Positions 23,601-34,900 of a stretch of 64,000 nucleotides of DNA are shown in pieces. The translations under genes and the position numbers were made by a program. The notes under the pieces are model-generated. The model was not told where the DNA came from and made no database searches. It saw only the letters and a program-made list of their open reading frames with translations. Where the stretch lies: contig VWZW01006279.1 of the NCBI GenBank assembly GCA_013397115.1, forward strand, positions 1,261,752 through 1,325,751, in the 5' to 3' direction. Numbering within the stretch: position 1 is the first letter of the stretch; each line of letters starts with the position of its first letter. The DNA is from Edolisoma coerulescens. Taxonomy: Eukaryota; Chordata; Aves; Passeriformes; Campephagidae.

Positions 23601-26600
23601 ATTAGGCTGTGAAAATCTCTCTCCTCACAATCCAAAATAAGAAATAAGCCTCACATCAAAGTCAGTGGAAAGTCTCCTACGGGCTTCAAATGGTTTTGAG
23701 TCAGATACTGAGGGTGAAGCTGAGGTCTCTGCACCATTCAAGTTCTTCTTTAAACAAATTGATTGATGAGAATAGGTATTATTCATTATCAGAAGAGTAG
23801 TATCAACTTTGGAAAACTTTTCCTTGTTCTGGGAACTGCTCTGCAACAAGGGATTGGGACACAGAGACCTGCTCCCTTTCCCTCTCCCTCACACGTACCC
23901 GGCAGCTGCCTCTGGCATGAGGAGCCCTGTGCTAAGCACTGCCTTTCAGCTCCACAGTTATTTTGCCTGCAGCTCAAGCAATATTTGACACATATTGTAT
24001 CCTGTTTCTGCTGCGTCAGCAGTGTTTGTGTAAACATGTTAGCTCATCCAGGCATGAAACTCACAATTGTTTTCCCACTTGCAAAACAAACCACGTCCAA
24101 TAAACCCAGGGGATGGGGCGATTATTCAGATTTCTACTAAAGCTGCTCAACATGAGAGAAGTGGTTAATAAAGTTACTACTCTCCTTGGCAATCCGTCAT
24201 CTGCCTCTGATACATGAAGTGTTGCTGACATGGCAGGAATGATGACATTGCCTTTCATCAGCCCCATCCCCTTCCCTCTCAGTGGGCTGAGCAGGTTGAG
24301 AAGACTGATAGGTTGTTTCTCCTGATGGTTCCCTTTCTGTTCAGTGCAGAGCAGAGGAAATAAAGCACAACAGCATCGCCTACAAATCCTACTTAGCTGG
24401 GAGTGGCTGCTGGATCCCAGGCTTGGATGCTGTAGGGTGATCTCGCTGGGAGCACACAGAGGTTTGGTTCGGTGGGTAGCTGGAAGCAACCTGGGGAAGA
24501 AGGAGCAATAGGTCTCTCAGCTTGGGGAATGTGCACAAAACCAACCTGTTAGTTCACACGGATCTGTTATCTAGACAGATTCCCATCCATTCCTGATTGT
24601 TGAGGGATAGGAAACAGCAGGAGCAGCCAGGAGATATGTTTACCATTCTCTGTATTTATCTTAGGTACACCACAGCAGACAGAGCATCTCAAGATGCCTT
24701 TTAGCCCTGCAGGCAATGAGAGCATGGCAGCCTGAATTCATCCCACCTACCTGAGCACTGAACCCTTTCACTGATTCGGGAGAAACAGAGACAGACAGAC
24801 CACATGAGCTGTGCAAACACAGGGCAGGAAGAGGTGCCCTCTGCCAGTACCTTCTGCTCCACAAACTGGCTGAAGTCAGGCAGGACGTTCCTGAGAGGAT
24901 AGACCTACATTTTGTCCTCTGCATCAACTTCTTTGCTCCTGGATGCAGTTATAGTTATCATTGTCATCGATGACGTGAGGTCTCACACAGACTTTATTGA
25001 GGGCAGTAGCTGAGACTAGCCGAGGTGCTGATGGCAGCGTTCTCTTCTCTGCCTCACCTCATGATTTGTGGTGGGAGGCTGCTGCTGGTGCAGCTCGCTT
25101 AATCTCCTACCTGTCGGTACTCACGGACCTGTCTGCACACCTTCAAATTGTTTTGTAACACAAACAAAAACCCAAACCTTCCCAAAGTATCTGTTTAAGA
25201 GACATGGTCTTTGTGCAGGTTCATCCAGGTTACATGTCCCCTGCTTTTCCAGCAAGTTCTGCCACTTGCTGTAAGTCTGCTTCTTCTGAAAGCCTATGGA
25301 AAAGATTCATCCTATGCCCAGTAGAATTTAGGATGCAGTAATTTCAGTCTGTGTTTTGGAGAAATAGGGAAACCTTTATCTTCTGAAAATTGCTACTTTT
25401 GTTAAATCTCTTTTTTGATGTTAATGTATATTCTTTCTTATATCTCTTTTTTATATCAATAAATATCTTCATATTTAAGCCAAGAATATTGAATTAATAT
25501 CTTTCACAAAATCAATATGAAATAATATCTTAATAAGATCCGTTGGGCCTTTTCCATTTAAGCTCTGATACTATGAGCCAATGCGTTTTAAACAGCCTGT
25601 TTAAATGCAACCCTACATTATACACAATTCCTCAGGGATGGAGACAGAGCCTGGACCTAGCTATTCTTTACTATCAGAAAGCACAGCCCTAGGGTCTGGC
25701 TGAAAGGGGGAAGGAATAATACTGAACTGTGACAATGTTGTGTACAGGCATGCCACGGGTTTCAGGAACACTTACTTTGCCTTTATCCTCCCAAAGTAAA
25801 CTATATTGTACACAGTCTGTAGACTTTGTGCTCCAAAATGGAAGGATAAAAAAAAATTGAAATCAGCAACGTCCTGGGAAACAGTTGTTTTGAATTAATT
25901 CCTGATTTTATTAGGTGTTATTATTTATATGCCTGAATCCGCAAAGTATATAATTGCAAAAGTGGGTGGGTTTGGTCTGTGGCAAGGGATTGAAACACAG
26001 ATTAAATACAAAAGCAAATTGAAGTCTTCTAAGTTAATCTATGAAGCTTTATACATGTTGGATAGCAACAGAACTAGCAGTTCTGGATAACAGAACTGTA
26101 TCTGGGCTGAATTTGACACATTATAAAATTATTATTCAGCTGTCTAGGGCAGCAAAGTCCATCTGAACAAATCATCATTCCATTTTAGGATCATGAACTA
26201 GTGTGAAAAAATATGAGGATTTGCATTTATTTTAATTGGATTCAGGGGTTAACCCACAGGGATTTTTTGTTGACTGAAAGATACATGTTGTATTTAAATG
26301 ACTTCACAGTAATGAGTAATAGTTTTCCCAGTGAATCTACTAAAAATACACCAATGTGATTTTAAGAAAATAAATCCTATGTTGTGCTGGCACATAAAGT
26401 ATGTTCCCTCTTCTCCTGGAAAGTGGTCTGGAGTCTTAATGCCTGAAGGGGACTAAAATGGGCCTAAAAATGCTGCTTTAAAGCTCTTTATAGAATCAGT
26501 GTAGGAATGGTGCAGTGCTACTCCATTTGACAATCAGATAATTGTTGAATTCTCTGAAGTGCATTTTCCTTCTAACTCCTGACTTGCTGATTGAATCCTC

Positions 26601-27329
26601 CTGCAAAGCCTCTGTACAGAATTATCCTGCTGCGTGAGGTAAGTTTTACTTTGGGATGTCAAGGTATGCTTCAGGAATGTCAGGGGGTTGAGCTTCATGG
26701 GTTCAGCCTTTTATAGCAAGCTGCTAGAGAAGAGAAACACATTTCAGACAAGTGCTAAATCCCAGCTAAAGGTGCACAATCTTCCATGATTCTGGTCTTC
26801 TTTTAGCCTCAGGATCAACTTCTGCCTTTAGAAACACTAACAGTTAAATCCTATCAAGTCGGATGAACATTTACAAGAAGTGAGCATTTGTCCTCAAATA
26901 CCAAAGGCTTTTGAAAAGCTCTGTCACTTCTCTCAGATGATGGAAAACAGCATTTGTGGAAGAAATACTATTCTCTAATGACTGCCTGCTTTAATCCAGA
27001 GCACACCAGAGGCTAAATAAACTGAGTGGGTTAAGCCAAATGTGCATACAGTTCACATAGGCCTTGCTCAGGCTAATGGATCATTGTTATGCCAGGATAT
27101 AATGGATAGATTGGCAAGTGTCTGTCCCTTGCTTGTTTGATGCAGTCTCAGGATGAGCATGTAAGGCCACATTTGCTTGCTTTCCATAGTATTCTTTCTT
27201 ACAGTCAAAACTTAATTTGTATTCTCAGAATGGTATAAAAGTTCCAGAAATAATTCAAAGTAATTAAAAATAAAAGGGCAGGAATCCAGTGCCAGGGAGG
27301 GGAGCATTTTCTCTTTTAGCCTCTGTTTG
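23601..27329. other. non-coding, one short palindrome
   Basis: Unique sequence. It holds a 12-bp palindrome at 24963-24974 and an AT-rich run around 25390-25560. The frame 24061-24489 (142 codons, reverse) shows no domain. A strong-looking splice-donor string (GAG followed by GTAAGT near 26639) has no convincing acceptor upstream. Confidence 0.5.
24963..24974. repeat. 12-bp perfect palindrome with CRE-like half-site
   Basis: GTCATCGATGAC reads the same on both strands. It overlaps TGACGTGA (24971-24978), a CREB/ATF-type half-site. It could be a bZIP or CUT-homeodomain binding site, or a chance palindrome. Confidence 0.5.
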
Positions 27330-27500
27330 TGGATCCCATTGTGCCAAGACAGAAAAGAGTGAGATGTTCAAATATTAATAAAGTGGTAGCACAGCCAAAT
27401 TAAAATGCCCCAATTCTCATAAGTAATGTTTCCAGCAGAGCACAAAAGAATAATCAAGCCCCCAAACTAGTGAAGGAGAATTTATGACCCACCATCTGAG
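27330..27500. other. candidate conserved non-coding element
   Basis: The block contains GTTCAAATATTAATAAAGTGG (27367 on), CAAATTAAAATGCCCC and AGAATAATCAAGCC. These are homeodomain/TCF-like cores in sequence without repeats. Low confidence. Confidence 0.22.
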
Positions 27501-29489
27501 CTGCCAAGATCTCCCTACATGCCGGCACTGAGGATGGCATGGAATTGCTCTGCCTCTAAAACTTTACCCAACTCTATGCTACAGAACAATCCAGTGCCAT
27601 GGAAAGTCTTCTGCTCACGTCTTGAGGCAGTCAATCCCTGCTTAGCACGTGCCTCCATACCAGCGCAAAGACAAGCAGCACAGCCTTCTTTGAAGCGGCA
27701 ACTCTGGCTCAAGTTGTGCTCAATGTGCAATCCCACGTTTCGACGCAGGGAAAACCATTGGGTCCTGGGGCCCTCAAAAGAGAAGTTGGACACTGAAATT
27801 ATTGCATCAGCAGGGGAAAGTGGGATTTGGTATTGCTATTTTATATTTTATTTTATTTTAATTTATTTTATTTTATTTTATGTTAACAGCAGGTTCAAGA
27901 AACTTTAAATTTCTTGAAGGTGCTATTCAAGCAAACCAGCCAGATGGAAGAGCTTAGACACCGACCTATGCATGTCATATGAACTCATCCTATGTGCTGT
28001 ACACAGTGCGCTACATCTTGACTGGCCTTTTCCGATATGGTTCAGGCTAGACTTGAAACCTATGTGCTGTGATATCATAAAGAATTTTGTGGGTTTTAGC
28101 ATGCAGTGAGCAAGAAACTCCAAACACTCTCTTTCTAATACAGCTCTTCCCTGTGCTACATTTCTCTCCCTTCTACACATTTGGACACTAAGACAAACTG
28201 AGCTAACAGGAAGGCATCATGGTCATCTTACTCCACAGCTCTAATGAATTTGAAATGTAACAGTTTTGTTTACATGCCTTTCCTCTGTCATGCATTCTGG
28301 CTTACCTCAGCTTCTCAGAGTGGCATACCAAATTTTTATTTAAGTGTCTTTTCTTATGGCTTCAATAGTCAGACTAACCCATCTCTGTGTAGATGTTTTT
28401 CCATTCCAAAACCTGTACTACATACATTTCACCCATGATTTTGGGCCAATCCTTGATGAGATATGGAAACATTTCCTGATATCAAGCATCCTAATGAAAA
28501 TTTTGAAAGGCAGCACCTATCATTTAATCCTTAATCTACCCATTACAGACTTCTCTACCAAAGAGCTCATCTCTCTAATTCAGATAGAGTTTGCCTTTTA
28601 CCAGAATTTTTTTAGTGCTAAAGATACATATCATCCCTCACTTTTCTTCTTGCATTGTTAACACATTTATAAACTTTATAAAACATTTATTATTATATAT
28701 ATATTATTAAACATTTCTAAACTGTAGTTCTCTACACTTCTCTGTCTCTTTGTATAGAAAAGGGAAATTCAAGATAATCAAAGGAAGTGGATGTAAATCA
28801 GTTTCTAGAAATTTAGACTCTTCTACTCACCCTTACTGGTCACTGGTAGTGACCACTTTCTACAAGTGAAAATTGAAGACAGATGTCTTTGAGAGCGCCC
28901 CACTTTCAGGGTTTAAATGTACAGCTCTTACATGCATCCCTGCCATGCCAAGTAGTAGGATACTGCTACATACAGTCCCAAGAAGACTCACTGCTGACTA
29001 GACTGTTTGTACCTGTGCTCTCCATGTCAGGGATTTGTCTTCTGCTCATTGTGCTGGAGTCTACCACAAGCTTCACCATCTTCTCCACTGCTCTTGCTAC
29101 TGTATGCCAGTCTTACACAGATATATGTCACTTGTCATGTACATTTTGTAGCCTTTCAGTGCATGTGGTCTTAATCCATTTTGCTGTAATAGGTTCCATG
29201 AGTTAAATGTACACCACATACAAAAGGAAACAGTTTCAATCCATCCTTCTGTCCCTAGCACATTCAAGAGCAAAACTCTACAGAAATAATAGAGGAGGCT
29301 TGCTTGGTCCCCTTTCAGTTTACTAGAAATTTTGGCTGATTGAAGCTAGAAAAATAGACACTTGAAGAATTAGTTCAGGTTTGCATGTTCCAATTCAGGC
29401 AGACAGCTGTGGTACCTTCTTGACAGCAAAATCAATGCTGACACAGCCATACATGGACAACATTTACAGAAATGTAAAAAGAAAGGTTC
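27501..29489. other. non-coding, one microsatellite
   Basis: Apart from the TTTTA tract at 27839-27883 and an AT stretch at 28660-28715, I see no identifiable feature. Opposing frames at 27515-27908 (92 and 129 codons) carry no known domain. Confidence 0.5.
27839..27883. repeat. (TTTTA)n microsatellite
   Basis: About nine units of TTTTA with one or two interruptions. It is likely length-polymorphic. A poly-A-derived origin from a retroelement tail is possible, but no element was recognised beside it. Confidence 0.9.
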
Positions 29490-29800
29490 CTGGCCTAAGA
29501 TTCCAGCCTAATTGAGCCAAACGCAATAAACATGATAATTATTTCTTCTCACAGTGAAGTGAACAATTCAATTTGGAGGGAAGGATGTGCCATCGCTATT
29601 CCCCAGTCCTGCTGTTATTTTATTTTATATGCATTGTTACTGCTCGTCACAGGGATTTTCTGAATTTAGTTAGGGAGTACCTTTGCCAGAGAGTTCAATT
29701 TATGGCCTAAACTCGGGTTAATGTGGCTTCTGAGGGCTTGTCTACAGGGGGTCGTTAGAGTGCTATAATGGAAGCTGTTAATTTCCATCACTAAGCCTTT
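29490..29800. other. candidate conserved block beside a CpG islet
   Basis: The sequence includes AACATGATAATTATTTC (29529 on; TAATTA-type core), TGTTATTTTATTTTATATGC and a CGGGTTAATGTGGC string near 29714. Its right end (29738-29790, with GGCTTGTCTACAGG) vaguely resembles the end of an old reptile-type DNA transposon, so part of it could be repeat-derived. The neighbouring CpG islet makes it a plausible enhancer or promoter flank. Confidence 0.3.
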
Positions 29801-29804
29801 CTGG

Positions 29805-30045
29805 ACACTGTGGGCCGGGCGCAGGCCGGGCACTCGCTGGAGCTTCAGCTGGCCGTGCTTGAGCGCGCTCTGGTCTGACAGCTGTGTGGCTGCACGGGTG
29901 CCATGCTCTTCCCAAGCTCGGCGAGGGATCTGGCTGTGTCAGCCCAGACCTGGCACTCCCAGGCAAGAGACTGTCATCTTCGGGGAGAGCTGGCGGGCCA
30001 GCCCCCCGCACGGACAGTGCTCTCTGCCACCCCTCCGACAGCGAT
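29805..30045. promoter_or_regulatory. small CpG-rich islet
   Basis: I count 16 CpG dinucleotides between 29816 and 30043, while most of the window has only one or two per few hundred bases. The segment is GC-rich, including GGGCCGGGCGC, GAGCGCGCTC and a CGGGG string. GC-richness without many CpGs continues to about 30190. It could be a transcription start for a non-coding RNA or an orphan CpG island with enhancer activity. The 162-codon frame through it (29859-30347) has no recognised domain and is opposed by GC-driven frames of 77 and 108 codons. Confidence 0.45.
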
Positions 30046-30200
30046 TAGAGGCTGCTGACTCCAGCCTGCAGAGCACACCTGCCTCACTGCATCCCTGCTC
30101 CCCAGACAGACCAGCCCAACACACATCAGCCTCATTGCAGGGTAGCTGGGGAGGCCCCCGGACATCTGCCACCCCACACCCTTTACAGATCCTGCTTTTG

Positions 30201-32999
30201 AACGATTACAACTCTTGCAAAAGCAAACGGACCCAGTGCGCACATTTTGTGTGGGTGGCGTCAGCTCTGTCAGCCCAGCTGTCTGCAAAAGAAACACCAA
30301 CCTGGGGACTGTGTTGCTGCACTATATTCCTCAAAACTACAATGTAGACATTCTCCAGTCTGATAAAACCACAGAGTAGTTTATCTATTTCCTCTTCTCC
30401 ACGGAGCATCAAACTGTGCCATGTCTGAATTTCTCATGGCATTACATATCAGGTTAAAAGAAGGGAAAGATGATAAAAGACTTTTCTCTCACAAGAAATG
30501 CAGAGTTATTTGTTAAAATCTGTGCAATGCTTGCTTACTTCAGTCTCATGGCCTTTGTTTCTTGCTTCAGAGCAATGGCTCTCTCTGTAAGGGTCTGAAA
30601 AAGTGGCAATTTATGTGGTTTCTGTCAAGGACAATGCTACCACTCACCTGCTGTCCCCTGACCTCCCATGCACAGGCCAGCCTGGCACGCACAGCTGCAA
30701 GCGGAACACTCTCAACAGGCCACATGCATTCATGGGTGCTCTGAGGAAAGAAAACCAGAGTAAACAGTGGTGAAAGAAAGGTGTTTACCCCATCACCTCA
30801 GCACACAGTGGGCCTGTTGCAAAAGCTCGGTGCTTTCTTGAGTGCAGAGATCAACTCCTCTCAGGTGCATCTCCAGATGGGAGAGAGCATGAGCAGGGCT
30901 TTAGCATAGACCAAAAACCTTGGTGCAGCATGGGTAAGCCAGGCACAGCTGAGCATACCACAGGCTAGTCCATGGGTAGATATCCTGAACTTCACTTCTC
31001 CCAAGCATGGCACAAACCTCAGGTGGCTTAAGTGCCATCATTGCAGGTGGAAACGTGTTCTGAGTGTATGGCTCATTTCACTAAGCAGAAATACCTGCAG
31101 ACACTACATATTTTTGCCCCATTGGGTTCTTAACTACATTAGTGAGGTGGTAATTTTTATTTCAAAGAAAAGTTATCTCATAGGTGAGAATGCTGCTCAC
31201 ATTTGTATTATACCAAGGCTGAATGACAGAATGTGGGAGAGTAATTAGTGATTAATACTCCTAGTTTTTGAGGTAGACTGGTGTCTATTGTGGAAGGAAA
31301 TTACTAAACTATTTGCAGGTGTAGCAAGGTGGTTAAATAAACTGGGCCCGAAAAATTGCAGTTTCTCTAAAGGAAGGTTAATAGCTGGCCTGGAAAACAG
31401 GCACTAAAGGAGAATAATTGCGTGCATACATGTGAAAAAGAGAAAAAACAGACTGTCTTAGAAACCTTCTTCTATCTGTGCATCAAAATATCTGTGCCCC
31501 CGTTCTGATCCAACTGGCAGAGAAAATTCTGTAAAAGGCACAGTAAGTACCTCCCCAAAAGACTGATGATCAGATAAACATCCAGGAAACCCTTGCCTTT
31601 TGCACTGTAAAGGCAAGGGACAGGAGAAAGCTTCACTTTAAAGAGTTGAACCCTGAGTGGAAGCGGAGAACCCGTGTTAGAAACTGCATACAGGTTATGC
31701 ATATGAAGACTGGTTAAAAGTCTGAAAAGAAGATGGCATTACCCCTTGTCTAATCTTACTAGGGGACCTAGAGTATGCATAAACACTTCACCCACAGGCC
31801 ATCCTGTCTCTATAAGGGTGAAGCCTTTTATTCCTCTTCATAGTGTCCCACTTGGCTGTGGCCCAGCACAGGGCTGGTCTCAGCAAACTTGCCCCCAGCC
31901 CCAAAAGTCTTCAGCAAAACTTAAGCCATCGTTGCCATGGACCTCAGATAAAAGAGAGAAGGAAATAAGGTTTGGTAAAATTCCTCCCCAAACCAGAGGC
32001 TGTGGAGTCTGAGTGCCTGCTGCACACACAAACAATATCGCTTCAGTGGTGGAGCTGCATCAGACTAAGTCCAATTCCTGGATCCCCCCTGCTGGAACCA
32101 GGATATACCTCCCTTCTCCAAGGTGGAAACAGCTCTGACTGTGCTAAATTGGTTTAGTCTTACCCATTCCCTTTTATTTCATGCAAACTTGCAAAGTTTG
32201 GCGGAGGAGATTTGGGTGCAAGGTGTGTATTTATAGTGTGGCTTTTATGTATTTCTAGTGCAGCTTTTATGAATTTCTTTGTACCTTTGCCATTGGGACA
32301 CATTGAAAAGAAATGCAGCATTCAGCATCACAGATGTTTTCTGCTTTACCTTTTCTTTCTCATTGCTCAGGTGTCCAAGGGCTTCAAGGGAAATGCATTT
32401 CATATGTCAGAAGGAAAGAGAGGATGTGAACTCAATTTCATCAGCTCCGTTTTGTTGTGAGCTGATACTGTGCTTGTAGCAAGAAGTCTCTCTGTACAGG
32501 CTGAGTTTTCATCAAATCTTGTGGAGAATTTTTTGTTGGTATTCTCATCCCAGACAAACCATACTGCAATCTATCACAATTCACTGAATGCTTAGCGTAC
32601 TTGCCAGGCTGCTTCACAGTTTTGCCATGCTTAGAGGTGCTGATGAAAACATATTTTGTGTCTGTTTGCTATTATAGCGATTGCACTTATTAAGCTACAC
32701 CTTTTTTACAGTCAGTATGGAAGAAGGCAAAGAAAAAATCCTCCCTTCAATCACTGACACCTCAGCTGTTTTGACTGCAGCAATTGAATCCAATGGATTT
32801 TGCATTCAAAAATGTGAGTGAAAGTTGTGTTTGGCAGAAAAGGGCACAGCCATTTTGAGACATGTGAAATCCATTCTCTCTTACCCACAATTTCACAAGC
32901 TGTGGATGCTCCAATTTTCAAACATGCTTGTTACAGTTAGCTCAGATCCCAAGTTCTCTGCTGTGTATAATTCCTGAGAATGCACTTCTTCTGGCAGAT
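30201..32999. other. non-coding, no recognised element
   Basis: Unique sequence. The short frames here (31746-32012, 32212-32460 and others) have no domain signature. Confidence 0.55.
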
Positions 33000-33170
33000 T
33001 AAGGGAACAGTTTGCTTTTGCCTGAGGCCATTAACATTTTAATAAAATGGTCGTCAAATGTGATAACAATTTATCTTTAGGGGACTTTATCTGTTATTAA
33101 CCCTATTAAGTAACAAGTTTATTTTTGCTGACATGTAGATTTTCCAATCTTTGTCAAGACTGATTCTATT
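33000..33170. other. candidate conserved non-coding element
   Basis: A cluster of GATA-type sites lies within about 50 bp (TGATAAC near 33061, TTATCT near 33071 and 33086). It sits between ATTAACATTTTAAT (33031 on) and TTATTAACCC. Clustered GATA plus homeodomain cores in unique DNA is enhancer-like. Confidence 0.33.
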
Positions 33171-34539
33171 TTTTTCTTTTAATTTCGTGTTCCATTATGT
33201 TGTGTTCCTTTGCTAAAAGTATGTTTTGTGAGTCTGTTTGGTGTGCTTTTGCACTGTTTTTTCAAAACTTTCCATCTCCTCTGAGTTAGGAGAAATTTAT
33301 GATCTCATCAGAAGTGGTTAGAAACAGTCTTTTACTTGTCTAACAGTCATTTCCATACAGGTAAAACTCCAGTTCTTCACATCCTGATTTCTCAGGCACT
33401 GGATTATCTAAAAATTATTTCTGTCCCCTAAAATCAAAATTCAGAGAACTAAAATTTCTCTAGCAGAAGCTATAATTATCCAAGGTTTCAGATGTCTGCC
33501 AAGATACCAGGGTTACCATTATTCAGTGTAATTAATGCTTTCACCAATTTAGAAAAGTGTACAAACATCGTGGCCTCATGCTACTAGACAATGAGCACTT
33601 TCTATGAGATGATAAATGTCTTTGCCTCCTATAGATTTATCAGTATCTTGCAGGTTAAGGATCCATGCTGGTCACATATAGGAAAGGCTGAACCAGTTAA
33701 GAAAAAACAGCTTTCAGCCCCAAATCTCCAATGTGCCCACTGAATAGAAACCACAGTCTATTACTAGAAGTAAACACAATCTTTTTTTTTTTTAATATTT
33801 TTATAAGTTTTCCAACAATTTAAATAAGAGTTCACTTCATCCCTGCTTTCTATATGCCCTCACATATTCATGCTATTACTGAGCTTGAAATGGAATGCTC
33901 TGGAAATTTTACAAGGAAGAAAAGTCCAAATATATATGTTGTGAGCTCAAAATTACTTGCTAAACTTCAGGATGCTTATCTGCATACACTTTATATTATT
34001 TCTGTTTTAATTGACAACTACTGTTTCTAAATGCAGCCAATGGGGAAAAATGGACTGCAACTGTGCAGGGCTTGTTTACCCCTGCAGTGAGTTTACCCCC
34101 TTCCACCTGATTTACAGGTGAATGCACTGCAATATCTGCTGCATATCAGGCTTGGTTCTCCTGGGTGGAAGTCTGCATTCTCCAGAGTAGGTCCCTCTGC
34201 TCAGTCACAGAGACTGTAGTGTAAACTGAGCAGACCCTCTTCTACAACTGAAAAAAAAAGGTAAAAATCACCATTTTGTGAACAAAATCTGCTCTCCTAC
34301 ACCATCTTAAATTTTTGTAACCTGTCTAATAATAATCCATGAATCAACAACAGTGGAATGAACAAAAACAGTGAACAGGTTCCTCCCTAGATTATAAATA
34401 GAGATGAGTTTGAAAAGATTTATGGAGGATTTTGGGCTTGAAAAATTCACAGTAATAATGATTTGTTATTAAAAAGTCATAAACTGTGACAAATACACAG
34501 GAAGCTCATTCAAACACATTCCTTTCAAATCACTCTGCA
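33171..34539. other. non-coding, no recognised element
   Basis: A T12 run is present at 33782-33793. I found no gene or transposon. Confidence 0.5.
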
Positions 34540-34900
34540 TGAATCACTGACTTTGCAGAAGATGGCCTCTTGAGTCAGTAATAAAAGGCTGAAGACTGGG
34601 ATGGCATTCCTAAATCTACCACAAAATATGTTTCTGGCATTAGTTAAAAATTGCTCTGTGGGCTTCCTCATCAATCAGTGTTGGGTGAATCAAGTCTCTG
34701 CCAACACTTTTATAAGAATATTAGTTCATTCGTGTCATTAAAGCCTGATCTAAAAAAAGATCTCTGAATGAAGAGCATTTGTAACAGCCCTAAAAATTCA
34801 AATTAAAAGCCGAAGTCTTTTCCTCTGAAAAGATTCCTGAAATTGTTTAGGTCTGAACATATGCCTGTTCCCTCTCAATCTCAGGAGACAAGTCATGGGT
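34540..34900. other. candidate conserved non-coding element
   Basis: A block with GGCATTAGTTAAAAATTGC (34637 on), CATTCGTGTCATTAAAGCC (34728 on) and AATTCAAATTAAAAGCCGAAG (34795 on). ATTA cores and isolated CpGs are spread evenly over 300 bp without low-complexity sequence. Confidence 0.3.

Noticed and set aside
24061..24489. 142-codon reverse frame
   Set aside because: No domain recognised, and it overlaps a 125-codon frame on the plus strand.
26600..26646. Exon ending at GAG|GTAAGT
   Set aside because: The donor is good, but the upstream acceptor is weak and purine-interrupted. Not enough to call.
29859..30347. 162-codon frame through the CpG islet
   Set aside because: GC-rich DNA lengthens frames on both strands here (77 and 108 codons opposite). 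The composition is enough to explain it.
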